Assembly (NCBI RefSeq): GCF_019100565.1
Contig: NZ_JAHRID010000005.1
Location: forward strand, 248,001-312,000
Direction of reading: 5' to 3'
Source: Arsukibacterium indicum
GTDB taxonomy: Bacteria > Pseudomonadota > Gammaproteobacteria > Enterobacterales > Alteromonadaceae
Length of the DNA stretch: 64,000 nucleotides
Below are positions 1 to 7,337 of the stretch, piece after piece (position 1 is the stretch's first letter; each line of letters begins with the position of its first letter). The notes beneath the pieces are model-generated. The model was not told where the DNA came from. It ran no database searches and worked only from the letters and a program-made list of their open reading frames with translations. The translations under genes were made by a program, and so were the position numbers.

Positions 1-932
1 CCGAGCACGAAAAACATATTTTTCTGAGTAATCTGAAGTATCAGACGCTGCTTGATTCTGTGCAGGGCCGTTCACCCAATGTGGCGTTTTTACCTATTGT
101 TTCTATACCAGAGCTTGAAACCTGGATTGAAACCTGGGCATTCAGTGAAACTATCCATAGCCGCAGTTACACCCATATTGTCCGTAATATTACTTCAGAG
201 CCGCATAAAGTATTTGATGACATTATGCTCAATGAAAAAATTCTGGAGCGCGCTGATGATGTCACCCGCTACTATGACAGCCTGATCGACGGTATAAACC
301 TGTATCAGCGTTGTGGCGAAGGAGAACATCATATAAATGGTCAGACGGTAAGCATTACTCTGCGCGAGCTGAAAAAACGACTGTATCTGTGCATGCTGTC
401 AGTTAATGTGCTTGAAGCAATCCGCTTTTACGTCAGTTTTGCCTGCAGCTTTGCCTTTGCCGAGCGTGAATTGATGGAAGGTAACGCAAAAATTATCAGA
501 TTAATCGCCCGTGATGAAGCGCTGCATCTTACCGGCACCCAACATATCTTAAATATCATGGCAGCCGGAGAAGATGATCCGCAAATGGCTGAGATCGCTA
601 AGGAATGTGAAGAGCAGGCCTATGCTATTTTTCAAAAAGCGGCAGAGCAAGAAAAAGAATGGGCGCAGTACCTGTTTAAAGATGGCTCAATGATTGGCCT
701 TAACAAAGATATTCTGTGTCAGTATGTAGAATATATTACCAACAGCAGAATGCAGGCGGTCGGTTTAAAAGCCCGTTTCAGCACCACTCAGAACCCAATT
801 CCCTGGATTAACGCCTGGCTGGTGTCAGATAATGTGCAAGTAGCACCACAGGAGTCTGAAATAAGCTCCTATCTTGTTGGCCAGATAGATAACGAAGTTG
901 ATGGGGCTGAATTTGGCGATTTCGACCTCTAA
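1..932 (+). CDS. nrdB: Ribonucleotide reductase class Ia beta subunit, 5' truncated by window edge
   Basis: Small (R2) subunit of aerobic ribonucleotide reductase, which holds the diiron-tyrosyl radical cofactor and works with NrdA in the cytoplasm to make dNTPs. The reading frame is open from the left edge (first full codon at base 3) and ends with TAA at 930-932. The visible 309 residues align with E. coli NrdB from about residue 67. The iron ligand Asp84 falls in KYQTLLDS, the ligands Glu115 and His118 and radical Tyr122 in SETIHSRSY, and the helix ligands in [10 protein letters not shown] and [13 protein letters not shown]. The C-terminal tail ends in acidic residues plus Leu, as needed for NrdA docking. 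The ferredoxin gene follows after 6 bases, so this is the usual nrdAB-yfaE operon with nrdA off the edge. Nothing looks broken; the missing N-terminus is only the window limit. Confidence 0.97.
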   Translation, partial: EHEKHIFLSNLKYQTLLDSVQGRSPNVAFLPIVSIPELETWIETWAFSETIHSRSYTHIVRNITSEPHKVFDDIMLNEKILERADDVTRYYDSLIDGINLYQRCGEGEHHINGQTVSITLRELKKRLYLCMLSVNVLEAIRFYVSFACSFAFAERELMEGNAKIIRLIARDEALHLTGTQHILNIMAAGEDDPQMAEIAKECEEQAYAIFQKAAEQEKEWAQYLFKDGSMIGLNKDILCQYVEYITNSRMQAVGLKARFSTTQNPIPWINAWLVSDNVQVAPQESEISSYLVGQIDNEVDGAEFGDFDL

Positions 933-938
933 GCTGTC

Positions 939-1193
939 ATGCCTCAAATCCTAGTTACCGGACAGGCTGCTATTCATTTTAATGGCAGCCAACCGACTAT
1001 TCTGCAAAGCCTTGAACAGCAACAACAAGACGTCAGTTACCAGTGTCGGGAAGGTTATTGTGGTGCTTGTCGCTGTAAACTCATTGCAGGCCAGATCCAA
1101 TATCTGCATGAACCACTGGCGTTTGTTCGCCATGGCGAGTTTTTACCTTGTTGTAGCATTCCGGTTACAGACATTGAAATTGAAATTCCATGA
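939..1193 (+). CDS. yfaE: 2Fe-2S ferredoxin, NrdB cofactor maintenance protein
   Basis: Small plant-type ferredoxin of 84 residues. In E. coli, YfaE delivers electrons that rebuild and maintain the diferric-tyrosyl cofactor of NrdB. The cluster ligands are visible as Cys36, Cys41 and Cys44 in CREGYCGAC, with the fourth ligand among Cys71/Cys72 near the C-terminus; this is the C-x4-C-x2-C-x(26-27)-C spacing of the family. It starts 6 bases after the nrdB stop and has no convincing Shine-Dalgarno of its own, suggesting translational coupling to nrdB. The family, the size and the neighbour all agree. Confidence 0.93.
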   Translation: MPQILVTGQAAIHFNGSQPTILQSLEQQQQDVSYQCREGYCGACRCKLIAGQIQYLHEPLAFVRHGEFLPCCSIPVTDIEIEIP

Positions 1194-1260
1194 GCCACTG
1201 GTGTTTTGTCGCGTAATACAGCACACTTAACAAGTATTTATTGGGTGAAGGTCAGTTTTA

Positions 1261-2244
1261 ATGAAGATTGCTTTTTTGGGGTTGTTGTTAAGTTTTTCTG
1301 TTTGTTCCTTGGAACTGGAACAGCTGAACAGCTGGTTTGAACAAGCGCAATACAGAAAAATCCTCACTGAACTGGACCAGCAACCAACACTTAAACAAAA
1401 CCCTGACTATACAGCAGTCTATATTCAGGCCATGTTTAACGTTCGGCAACGTGAAGAAGCAAACACGTTACTCAATGAGCTTGTCGTTAAGTACCCACAG
1501 CATAGCGAACTACTCTACTTAGCCGGGATCAACAAAATCGTGCTTGCCTCTGGCGGCAACATTTTCAACGCCCGCCAGCGAACCAGTGATGGCTTACAAT
1601 TAATGGTTCAAGCGGTAACAATCGACCCACACAATTATCCGGCACAACATGCTCTTATCAGCTTCTATCAGACGGCACCAGCGACAGCGGGTGGAAGTAA
1701 AGAATTGGCGGCTGAGCAGGCAACAATACTGGCGGCTCTTGACCCTTTGCAAGGTGCGCTGGCCAGAATACAAATACTGATCCTGGATGAGCGACTGAGC
1801 GAAGCGGTAGCACTAATAGATAAACATCTGGCTGTGAAACCTAATCAGCCAGACTTGTTAGCGGTTAAAGCCAGTATTCTGGCGCGGCAGGATGCCTATC
1901 TGGTTGCCCAGCAACTTTATAGTCAAACTGCTGAGTTCAGCGTTAAAGCTAGTCAGCGTTACAGTGCGTTATATCAGGTTGGCCGGCTGGCAGTATTAAC
2001 TAACAATAACGTGTTAGAGGGTATCACTGCACTGTCTGAATATATTGGCTATTACAACAATACCGATCAAAGCCGCTTGAATTGGGCAAAATTACGTTTA
2101 GTACAATTATTTATGCTCTCAGGCAGCGAAGCACGCGCTGAGTTATTATTTGATGAAATTGCTAACACTACCAGCGCAGACGAAGATTTTATGAACCTGA
2201 AAGATCAGGTAAAGCTGCAGCTGGCGACATCACTGTCAGATTGA
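1261..2244 (+). CDS. Exported TPR-repeat protein of unknown function
   Basis: A 327-residue protein with a short hydrophobic N-terminus (about residues 1-16, ending near VCSLELEQ) that looks like a signal peptide, so it is probably periplasmic or anchored. The rest is helical with several degenerate tetratricopeptide units, for example around residues 60-85 (EEANTLLNELVVKYPQHSEL), 100-140, and 180-215 (SEAVALIDKHLAVKPNQPDL). Such repeats mediate protein-protein contacts; no catalytic motif is visible. An AAGG sits about 10 bases before the ATG. It lies 67 bases after yfaE in the same direction and may be read from the nrd operon or its own promoter. The partner is unknown, and I do not recognise an orthologue with a name. 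Confidence 0.75.
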   Translation: MKIAFLGLLLSFSVCSLELEQLNSWFEQAQYRKILTELDQQPTLKQNPDYTAVYIQAMFNVRQREEANTLLNELVVKYPQHSELLYLAGINKIVLASGGNIFNARQRTSDGLQLMVQAVTIDPHNYPAQHALISFYQTAPATAGGSKELAAEQATILAALDPLQGALARIQILILDERLSEAVALIDKHLAVKPNQPDLLAVKASILARQDAYLVAQQLYSQTAEFSVKASQRYSALYQVGRLAVLTNNNVLEGITALSEYIGYYNNTDQSRLNWAKLRLVQLFMLSGSEARAELLFDEIANTTSADEDFMNLKDQVKLQLATSLSD

Positions 2245-2261
2245 CGCCAGCCGCAGAGTTT

Positions 2262-2831
2262 TTACAGACGAATACCTTCTACTGTCAGATCCAGGTACAC
2301 CGTTGAAGATGCAGGCCCCAAATCATAATTGATGCCAAAATCTTTTAGTTCAAATGACGTTGTACCGGCGAAACCAGCCCGATATCCGCCCCACGGATCG
2401 CTGCCCTCCCCAAGTTTCTCAGCATTAATGACAACTTCTTTCGTTACCCCATTAAGAGTAAGGTTACCGTATAAATCGAACTTATCACCCTCTTTAGCAA
2501 CAACTTTTGTGCTATTGAACGTTGCTTTGGGATGCTTAGATACATTTAGAAAATCACCACTACGTAAATGTTTATCCCGTTCAGCATGGTTCGAATCAAC
2601 ACTGGCAGTATCAATGACTAAATTTATTTCTGACTCTGCCAGCTTAGCAGCATCATAGCTGAACTGCCCGTCAAAGGTATTAAAGCGGCCATATAACCAG
2701 CTATACCCAAGATGACTAATTTTAAACTGGACAAATGCATGAGCACCGTCGGTATCAATTTTATAATCTGCTGCGTTTGCTGTCATACTGCTTGCAGCGC
2801 TCAGGGCGGCTGCTAATATCAGTTTTTTCAT
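2262..2831 (-). CDS. yceI: YceI family periplasmic lipid-binding protein
   Basis: A 189-residue YceI-like protein, a lipocalin-like beta-barrel that binds polyisoprenoid or other amphiphilic lipids in the periplasm. A clear signal peptide ([20 protein letters not shown]) is cleaved before ADYK. Family signatures follow: an opening [17 protein letters not shown], the internal [26 protein letters not shown] region with the KHP motif, and a C-terminal segment of alternating strands. It is 24 bases downstream of the cytochrome b561 gene on the same strand, the same pairing as yceJ-yceI in E. coli, so the two are probably one transcript. The pair is often linked to quinone or isoprenoid handling, but the precise substrate here is unknown. 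It ends 17 bases from the convergent TPR gene with no clear terminator between. Confidence 0.92.
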   Translation of the reverse strand: MKKLILAAALSAASSMTANAADYKIDTDGAHAFVQFKISHLGYSWLYGRFNTFDGQFSYDAAKLAESEINLVIDTASVDSNHAERDKHLRSGDFLNVSKHPKATFNSTKVVAKEGDKFDLYGNLTLNGVTKEVVINAEKLGEGSDPWGGYRAGFAGTTSFELKDFGINYDLGPASSTVYLDLTVEGIRL

Positions 2832-2855
2832 TACATAACTCCTTGGTTTGCAAAA

Positions 2856-3407
2856 TTACCGGGCAGAGCGCCCAAACATTCGTTTCAGGGTAAAATCTTT
2901 GTCGATAAAATGATGCTTCAACGCTGCCAAAGCATGTAGCAGACTGAGCGCAATGATGAAATAAGCAAGATACTTATGAACCAGACCAGCCCGGTCTGCC
3001 TGTTGTGGAAAGATTTCACCAAACCCGGGCACGTTAAACCAGCCGAATACCGAAATGGGACGGCCGTCGGCAGTTGAAATTAGATATCCGGACAACATAA
3101 TCAGCAGCATTAGCAGGTATAGCAAATTGTGGGTTAGTTTAGCGAGCCGTTTTTCAATTACACTGTGCGAGGCAACGGGCGATGGGGTTGTGGTATAGCA
3201 ACGCCACAGCAATCTGAACACTACGACACCAAATAGCAAAATACCCACACTTTTGTGCCAGTAAGGTGCAGTGCGATACCAACTACTGTAATAAGTGAGA
3301 TCCACCATCCAGTAACCCAACGCAAATAGCGAGTAAATGCTAAGTGCTACCAGCCAGTGTAAACTGACACTAATTATGCCATATTGGGATGAAGAATTAG
3401 TGAGCAT
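2856..3407 (-). CDS. Cytochrome b561 family membrane protein
   Basis: A 183-residue integral membrane di-haem b-type cytochrome, related to E. coli CybB/YceJ. Four hydrophobic segments are visible, at about residues 12-34, 48-66, 90-112 and 146-165. Haem-ligand histidines sit in the expected places: SLHWLVA in segment 1, PYWHKSVG before segment 2, and HKYLAY plus LLHALAALKHHF around segment 4. Proteins of this family oxidise membrane quinol or superoxide. It precedes yceI in a two-gene operon. A 15-base palindrome at 3480-3494, upstream of its start, is a candidate operator. Confidence 0.9.
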   Translation of the reverse strand: MLTNSSSQYGIISVSLHWLVALSIYSLFALGYWMVDLTYYSSWYRTAPYWHKSVGILLFGVVVFRLLWRCYTTTPSPVASHSVIEKRLAKLTHNLLYLLMLLIMLSGYLISTADGRPISVFGWFNVPGFGEIFPQQADRAGLVHKYLAYFIIALSLLHALAALKHHFIDKDFTLKRMFGRSAR

Positions 3408-3479
3408 ACTGCCCTCCTTACATCAGGGCAGAATAGCTCAACTAAAAAGAATTAAAATTGCAATAAAATAGAGAGATAG

Positions 3480-3494
3480 TTCTATTAAATAGAA
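3480..3494. promoter_or_regulatory. 15-bp palindrome upstream of the cytochrome b561-yceI operon
   Basis: TTCTATT-A-AATAGAA is a perfect palindrome around one central base. It lies 73-87 bases upstream of the cytochrome b561 start and just past the 3' end of trhO. Its size and symmetry fit a dimeric repressor site (MarR or TetR class), but no regulator gene is adjacent. AT-rich sequence makes chance symmetry possible. Confidence 0.35.
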
Positions 3495-3512
3495 TGGTTA
3501 CTGAATAATTAG

Positions 3513-4430
3513 CTATTTATCAAGTTTACCATCGCGAATATGTTTATCACCGCGTGCATTAGCCAACGCTACTTGCTTTTGCCGCTCAGCAAACGCCGCT
3601 TTTTGCTCATCAGTCGTTTTATCAAAGCAATGCGGACAGCTCAGGCCTTTAATATAGTGCTCAGATAGCATCTCAGTTTCGGATAACGGCATCCGGCAGG
3701 CATAGCACTGATCATAACTGCCCTGCTCCAGGCCATGTTTAACCGCAACGCGTTGGTCAAATACAAAACATTCGCCCTGCCATAAACTTTGCTCAGCAGG
3801 CATTTCTTCCAGATATTTTAAAATACCGCCATCCAGATGATAAACCTCTTCAAACCCCTGCTCTTTCAAAAAAGCGGTCGATTTTTCACAGCGGATACCA
3901 CCAGTACAAAACATTGCAACCTTTTTATGTTTGTGTTTATCCAGGTTCTCGGCTGCCCACGCCGGAAACTCACGGAAAGTGGTGGTATCGGGGTTAACGG
4001 CATTTTTGAAGGTGCCAATCGCCACTTCATAATCATTGCGGGTGTCTATCAGCAAAGTGTCCGGATCGCTAATAAGCTGATTCCAGGCCTCGCCTTTCAC
4101 ATAGGTACCGACAATATGGGCCGGATTGATACCTTCAACACCCATAGTAACAATTTCTTTCTTCAGTTTTACCTTGGTACGGTAAAACGCCGGTTCATCG
4201 GCAAAAGATTCTTTATAACTCAGGTTAGCAAAGCGTGGGTCGGCGGCAAACCACTGGTTAACGGCATCAATACCCTGGCGTAAACCACAGATAGTGCCAT
4301 TAATACCTTCGGCGGCCAGTAATAAGGTACCTTTAACACCATTATTTGCCATCACATCATATAATGGCTGGCGCAGATCCTGATAATCAGGCAAATTTAC
4401 AAACTTGTATAAAGCAGCGACTACGTACAT
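3513..4430 (-). CDS. trhO: tRNA uridine-34 5-hydroxylase, rhodanese-like
   Basis: TrhO (YceA) hydroxylates uridine 34 of certain tRNAs to ho5U, the first step toward cmo5U, with oxygen as oxidant. The 305-residue protein has the family N-terminal acylphosphatase-like domain (residues 1-95) and a rhodanese domain (about 110-220) with the active-site loop [10 protein letters not shown], whose Cys175 is the catalytic residue. A C-terminal Cys-rich segment ([10 protein letters not shown], then SCPHC) looks like a small metal-binding knuckle and is typical of the family. It is shorter than E. coli TrhO (about 350 residues) at the ends only. A CCGGAT/ATCCGG hairpin lies in its leader. It appears monocistronic. 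Confidence 0.92.
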   Translation of the reverse strand: MYVVAALYKFVNLPDYQDLRQPLYDVMANNGVKGTLLLAAEGINGTICGLRQGIDAVNQWFAADPRFANLSYKESFADEPAFYRTKVKLKKEIVTMGVEGINPAHIVGTYVKGEAWNQLISDPDTLLIDTRNDYEVAIGTFKNAVNPDTTTFREFPAWAAENLDKHKHKKVAMFCTGGIRCEKSTAFLKEQGFEEVYHLDGGILKYLEEMPAEQSLWQGECFVFDQRVAVKHGLEQGSYDQCYACRMPLSETEMLSEHYIKGLSCPHCFDKTTDEQKAAFAERQKQVALANARGDKHIRDGKLDK

Positions 4431-4448
4431 AACACACCTCTTGCGATG

Positions 4449-4465
4449 CCGGATCGTAAATCCGG
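4449..4465 (-). promoter_or_regulatory. Small hairpin in the trhO leader
   Basis: The inverted repeat CCGGAT-(5)-ATCCGG lies 18-34 bases upstream of the trhO start codon. It has no T-run, so it is not a terminator. It may merely stabilise the leader. Confidence 0.3.
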
Positions 4466-4531
4466 AGCAAATTAATAACGGCCGGCATTATACCTATCCT
4501 CCGGCTATCGGCAAAGGTTACAACGCGTTAA

Positions 4532-5179
4532 TTATCCGCCTGTCTGGCTACTGAAGCTGCTTAGTAAAAGCTGAATAGCCAGAGCAAACAGCAATACCCC
4601 CATCAACCGGTCGAACCAATAGCCTTTGAGTAATAAAAACCCCCGCACTTTACTGTTCGTCAGCAGAAAAGATAACAAACAGAACCACATCGCTGTTGCC
4701 AGGGCCATATATAAACCGTAAATCACTTTATAACTGAAAGGTGTTTCAGCTGAAATTACTACAGCGAAAAGCGACAGAAAAAACAAAGTCGCTTTTGGGT
4801 TAAGGCCATTGGTAATAAAACCGGCACTGAATGCTTTCCATCCTGCAGGTATGGCTTGCTGTTCAACGGCAATAGCGTCGGCAGTGGCTGGTGCTTTAGT
4901 GCGCAGCGCACCCTGTGCCAGATAAAGCAGATAACAGGCGGCTAATACAGTTAACAGTTGAAACAACCAGGGCGTGGTTTTAATCAACACTCCTATTCCC
5001 ACCAGCGAATAGGTTACGTGCAGTAGAATTGCCAGGCCAATCCCCAGACTGGCAAAAATGGCTGCCCTGCGACCAAACCGCACTGCATAGCGCAAGACGA
5101 TAGCAAAATCCGGTCCGGGGCTGGCCACAGCAAATAAGTGCACCGTAGCAATAATCAGAAATTCGGGCCAGAACGACAT
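4532..5179 (-). CDS. LysE/RhtB family amino-acid exporter
   Basis: A 215-residue inner-membrane protein of the LysE/RhtB translocator family, which exports amino acids such as homoserine, threonine or lysine by proton exchange. The family signature ASPGPDFAIVLRYAVRFGRRAA is visible near residues 18-40, followed by about six hydrophobic segments. The conserved GFITNGLNPKATLFFLSLF lies in the middle. The substrate cannot be read from the sequence. It sits 73 bases downstream of the FAD oxidoreductase on the same strand. Its Shine-Dalgarno region lies inside a hairpin (5189-5206), which may limit translation. Confidence 0.88.
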   Translation of the reverse strand: MSFWPEFLIIATVHLFAVASPGPDFAIVLRYAVRFGRRAAIFASLGIGLAILLHVTYSLVGIGVLIKTTPWLFQLLTVLAACYLLYLAQGALRTKAPATADAIAVEQQAIPAGWKAFSAGFITNGLNPKATLFFLSLFAVVISAETPFSYKVIYGLYMALATAMWFCLLSFLLTNSKVRGFLLLKGYWFDRLMGVLLFALAIQLLLSSFSSQTGG

Positions 5180-5188
5180 AATTAATCT

Positions 5189-5206
5189 GCCTTTTTACAA
5201 AAAGGC
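5189..5206 (-). promoter_or_regulatory. Hairpin covering the ribosome-binding region of the LysE-type exporter
   Basis: GCCTTTTT-(2)-AAAAAGGC forms an 8-bp stem on either strand. On the minus strand its 3' arm (AAAAAGGC) carries the only AGG-type Shine-Dalgarno, 9-10 bases before the exporter ATG at 5179. There is no T-run after the stem, which argues against a simple terminator for the upstream oxidoreductase gene. Confidence 0.4.
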
Positions 5207-5252
5207 CATTGTAAGCAAGGCTGCAAGCTAACACCAGCAGCACGTAAAATGG

Positions 5253-6587
5253 CTACAAAAAATGATCTTTAAAGCGCCCCCAATGATAATACAACTGTTG
5301 ACCTTGACGTCGGAACGCTGACATTGGGAATCGGGGTAAAGTACTTTGATATATTGGCAATGCTGGTAACGGCTGGCCAGCAACAAGCTGTGCCAGCCGT
5401 TTGCCAGCCAATGTGCTGTAAGACAAACCACTACCACAATACCCTGCAGCATAGAACAAATCCGGTTCAGGTGAACATACCCGGGGTAAGTCATCAAATG
5501 ACACCCCAACCCACCCGCTCCATTGATACTGATAAGTAAGTTGTTCTAATCCGCCAAAACAGCGTTTTAATGCGGCCAGTAACCGCTGTGCATAAATCGG
5601 ATTGGCGGCAGCCTTACCGGTAATCGCGCCTCTGCCGCCAAATAAAATGCGGTTGTCAGGTAGCAGCCGGTAATAATATTTCAGGGTCCGGGTATCCATC
5701 ATAATGCTGTTCTGCTGCCAGTTAAGCTGTTGTAACTGCGTACTGTTAAGTGGTTCAGTCACGATTACACTGCTTAGTACCGGCAGACAACTGTTATTCA
5801 GCGCAGGATACAAACCTTTGGCGGTGTAGGCATTTGTGGCCAGTACCAGTTTTTTCGCAGTAATGATGCCCTCTGGTGTTGCGACTTCAAAAACGCCATT
5901 GCGGCGTTTAAGACGGTTTACCGGAGTTTGACCATACAAAGTGGCTCCGGCCTCAGAGGCCATTCTGGCGTAGCCATGTGCCAACGCTAACGGGTTTAGT
6001 CCGTAACAGTCTGGAAATGACAATGCTGCATGCGCCTGACGGTGCCTGACAACCTGCTGTTGCAGTTGACGTGTGTCCAGGTACTGCGCCTGATAGCCAA
6101 ACTGTTGCTGCAGAAATGTAGCCTGACGCGCTAAATCTGCCGCCATGCCAGCCTTATGAGCAATTTTATAATAGCCAACTGGTTGCTGCTGGCAGTCAAT
6201 ATTTCCGGCAACAATAAGCTGGTTTACCCGGGCAATTGCCTCTCCGTACTCCTGGTGAAACAACCGGGCCGTGTCCAGACCAAATTTTGTAACAAGCTGA
6301 CTTAACCCCAGTCTGCCGGTTCCTCGAAGTACAAAACCACCATTGCGACCACTGCAGCCCCAGCCAGGTTGCAGTGCATCAACCAGTACAACATTTCTTT
6401 GATGGGTATTTGCCAATTCATAAGCACAATTAAGACCGGTGTAGCCACCACCTATCACAAGAACATCGCAACTGATATCAGTTTGAAGCGCATCGAAATG
6501 CTTGCCCGGCGGAGTTATTGATTGCCAGTAGCTGGCGACATCTGGCTGATTGCGGCTAAGAGCTCGCGAAATATAGGGATCATACAT
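5253..6587 (-). CDS. FAD-dependent oxidoreductase, DAO family (PuuB-like)
   Basis: A 444-residue flavoprotein of the D-amino-acid oxidase fold, close to gamma-glutamylputrescine or glycine/sarcosine oxidases. The N-terminal Rossmann motif is DVLVIGGGYTGLNCAYELA (residues about 43-61), followed by the FAD contact GWGCSGRNGGFV. The C-terminal domain has the PuuB-like WSGWVGVSFDDLPRV and the closing FAD motif YAAGYCGSGLSYSTLAGK. It should oxidise an amine or amino acid to an imine with release of peroxide; the substrate is not determinable. Its ATG overlaps the stop of the upstream GNAT gene by one base (TAATG), so the two are translationally coupled. The acetyltransferase partner suggests a joint amine-metabolism role. 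Confidence 0.88.
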   Translation of the reverse strand: MYDPYISRALSRNQPDVASYWQSITPPGKHFDALQTDISCDVLVIGGGYTGLNCAYELANTHQRNVVLVDALQPGWGCSGRNGGFVLRGTGRLGLSQLVTKFGLDTARLFHQEYGEAIARVNQLIVAGNIDCQQQPVGYYKIAHKAGMAADLARQATFLQQQFGYQAQYLDTRQLQQQVVRHRQAHAALSFPDCYGLNPLALAHGYARMASEAGATLYGQTPVNRLKRRNGVFEVATPEGIITAKKLVLATNAYTAKGLYPALNNSCLPVLSSVIVTEPLNSTQLQQLNWQQNSIMMDTRTLKYYYRLLPDNRILFGGRGAITGKAAANPIYAQRLLAALKRCFGGLEQLTYQYQWSGWVGVSFDDLPRVCSPEPDLFYAAGYCGSGLSYSTLAGKRLAQLVAGQPLPALPIYQSTLPRFPMSAFRRQGQQLYYHWGRFKDHFL

Positions 6588-7156
6588 TATTCAATATCCG
6601 CAAAAGTCAGGGCCATTTCTGCTGCGGTGCAATGACAACGGTTGCCGCAAAGTGGGCAAATGTAATTTGCTGACTCGGACAAATGAAGCCAACGGTCTGG
6701 ATGTACTTTCAATAGTTCAGCGCCAGCTTTGCTGAAATAACGCTGAGCAGCATTGCCCGGGCTTTGCTGCCAGATATGAGCCAGGCCAGCCAATGCCCCT
6801 TGCTGACGAAGCGCTGCGACCGACGCTTTTAATAACGTTGATCCGAGGCCCTGGCCCTGCAACTCAGGCGCCACTGCAACAGATTTAAAATAAGCCATGT
6901 GCTGCGGCGCAACCGGCCATAAGCTAACAGAACACCATTTATCCAGTGGCCATTGGCCCGCGGCATAACTCAACCGATATCCAACTACCTTTCCATCAGA
7001 CACTGCAACAAAGCCTGCATTTATTCCGTCTTTAATACCTCGGGAATACATTTCCATTAATGTGGTTATATTCAGGTAATTATCACCATGAACTTGATTA
7101 GCTAACGTTACTACATCAGCAAAATACTCTGGCAATAAATTTGCAATCGATTTCAT
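6587..7156 (-). CDS. GNAT acetyltransferase with a Cys/His-rich tail
   Basis: A predicted acyl-CoA-dependent N-acetyltransferase. The GNAT motif A is visible as YFKSVAVAPELQGQGLGSTLL (acetyl-CoA pyrophosphate loop QGQGLG), followed by a motif B helix and NAAQRYFSKAGAEL. The last 30 residues add a compact CPLCGNRCHC segment that resembles a metal-binding knuckle. The open frame reaches back to a TTG at 7246. I chose ATG at 7156 (189 residues) because GGGAG lies 5-6 bases before it and the GNAT fold needs nothing upstream. It shares TAATG with the oxidoreductase. It is divergent from the TonB receptor across a 181-base gap. Confidence 0.82.
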   Translation of the reverse strand: MKSIANLLPEYFADVVTLANQVHGDNYLNITTLMEMYSRGIKDGINAGFVAVSDGKVVGYRLSYAAGQWPLDKWCSVSLWPVAPQHMAYFKSVAVAPELQGQGLGSTLLKASVAALRQQGALAGLAHIWQQSPGNAAQRYFSKAGAELLKVHPDRWLHLSESANYICPLCGNRCHCTAAEMALTFADIE

Positions 7157-7337
7157 AGCTCTCCCGCGAATGCTGGCTTGCAGCTGATTTTCCTTACAAT
7201 TTGTTTCCATTTCATCGACCAATGTCGATAAAACTGCGATGGACAACAGCTTGATTTTAAAATATGGTTAATTTGGCGCTTTGGAACAATGAGCGTTATC
7301 CAGTGATCATCTAAAAAAAATAATCCAGGAAAACACT

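Noticed and set aside
7157-7246. TTG-initiated extension of the GNAT gene
   Set aside because: No Shine-Dalgarno at the TTG, while ATG 7156 has GGGAG and starts the fold.
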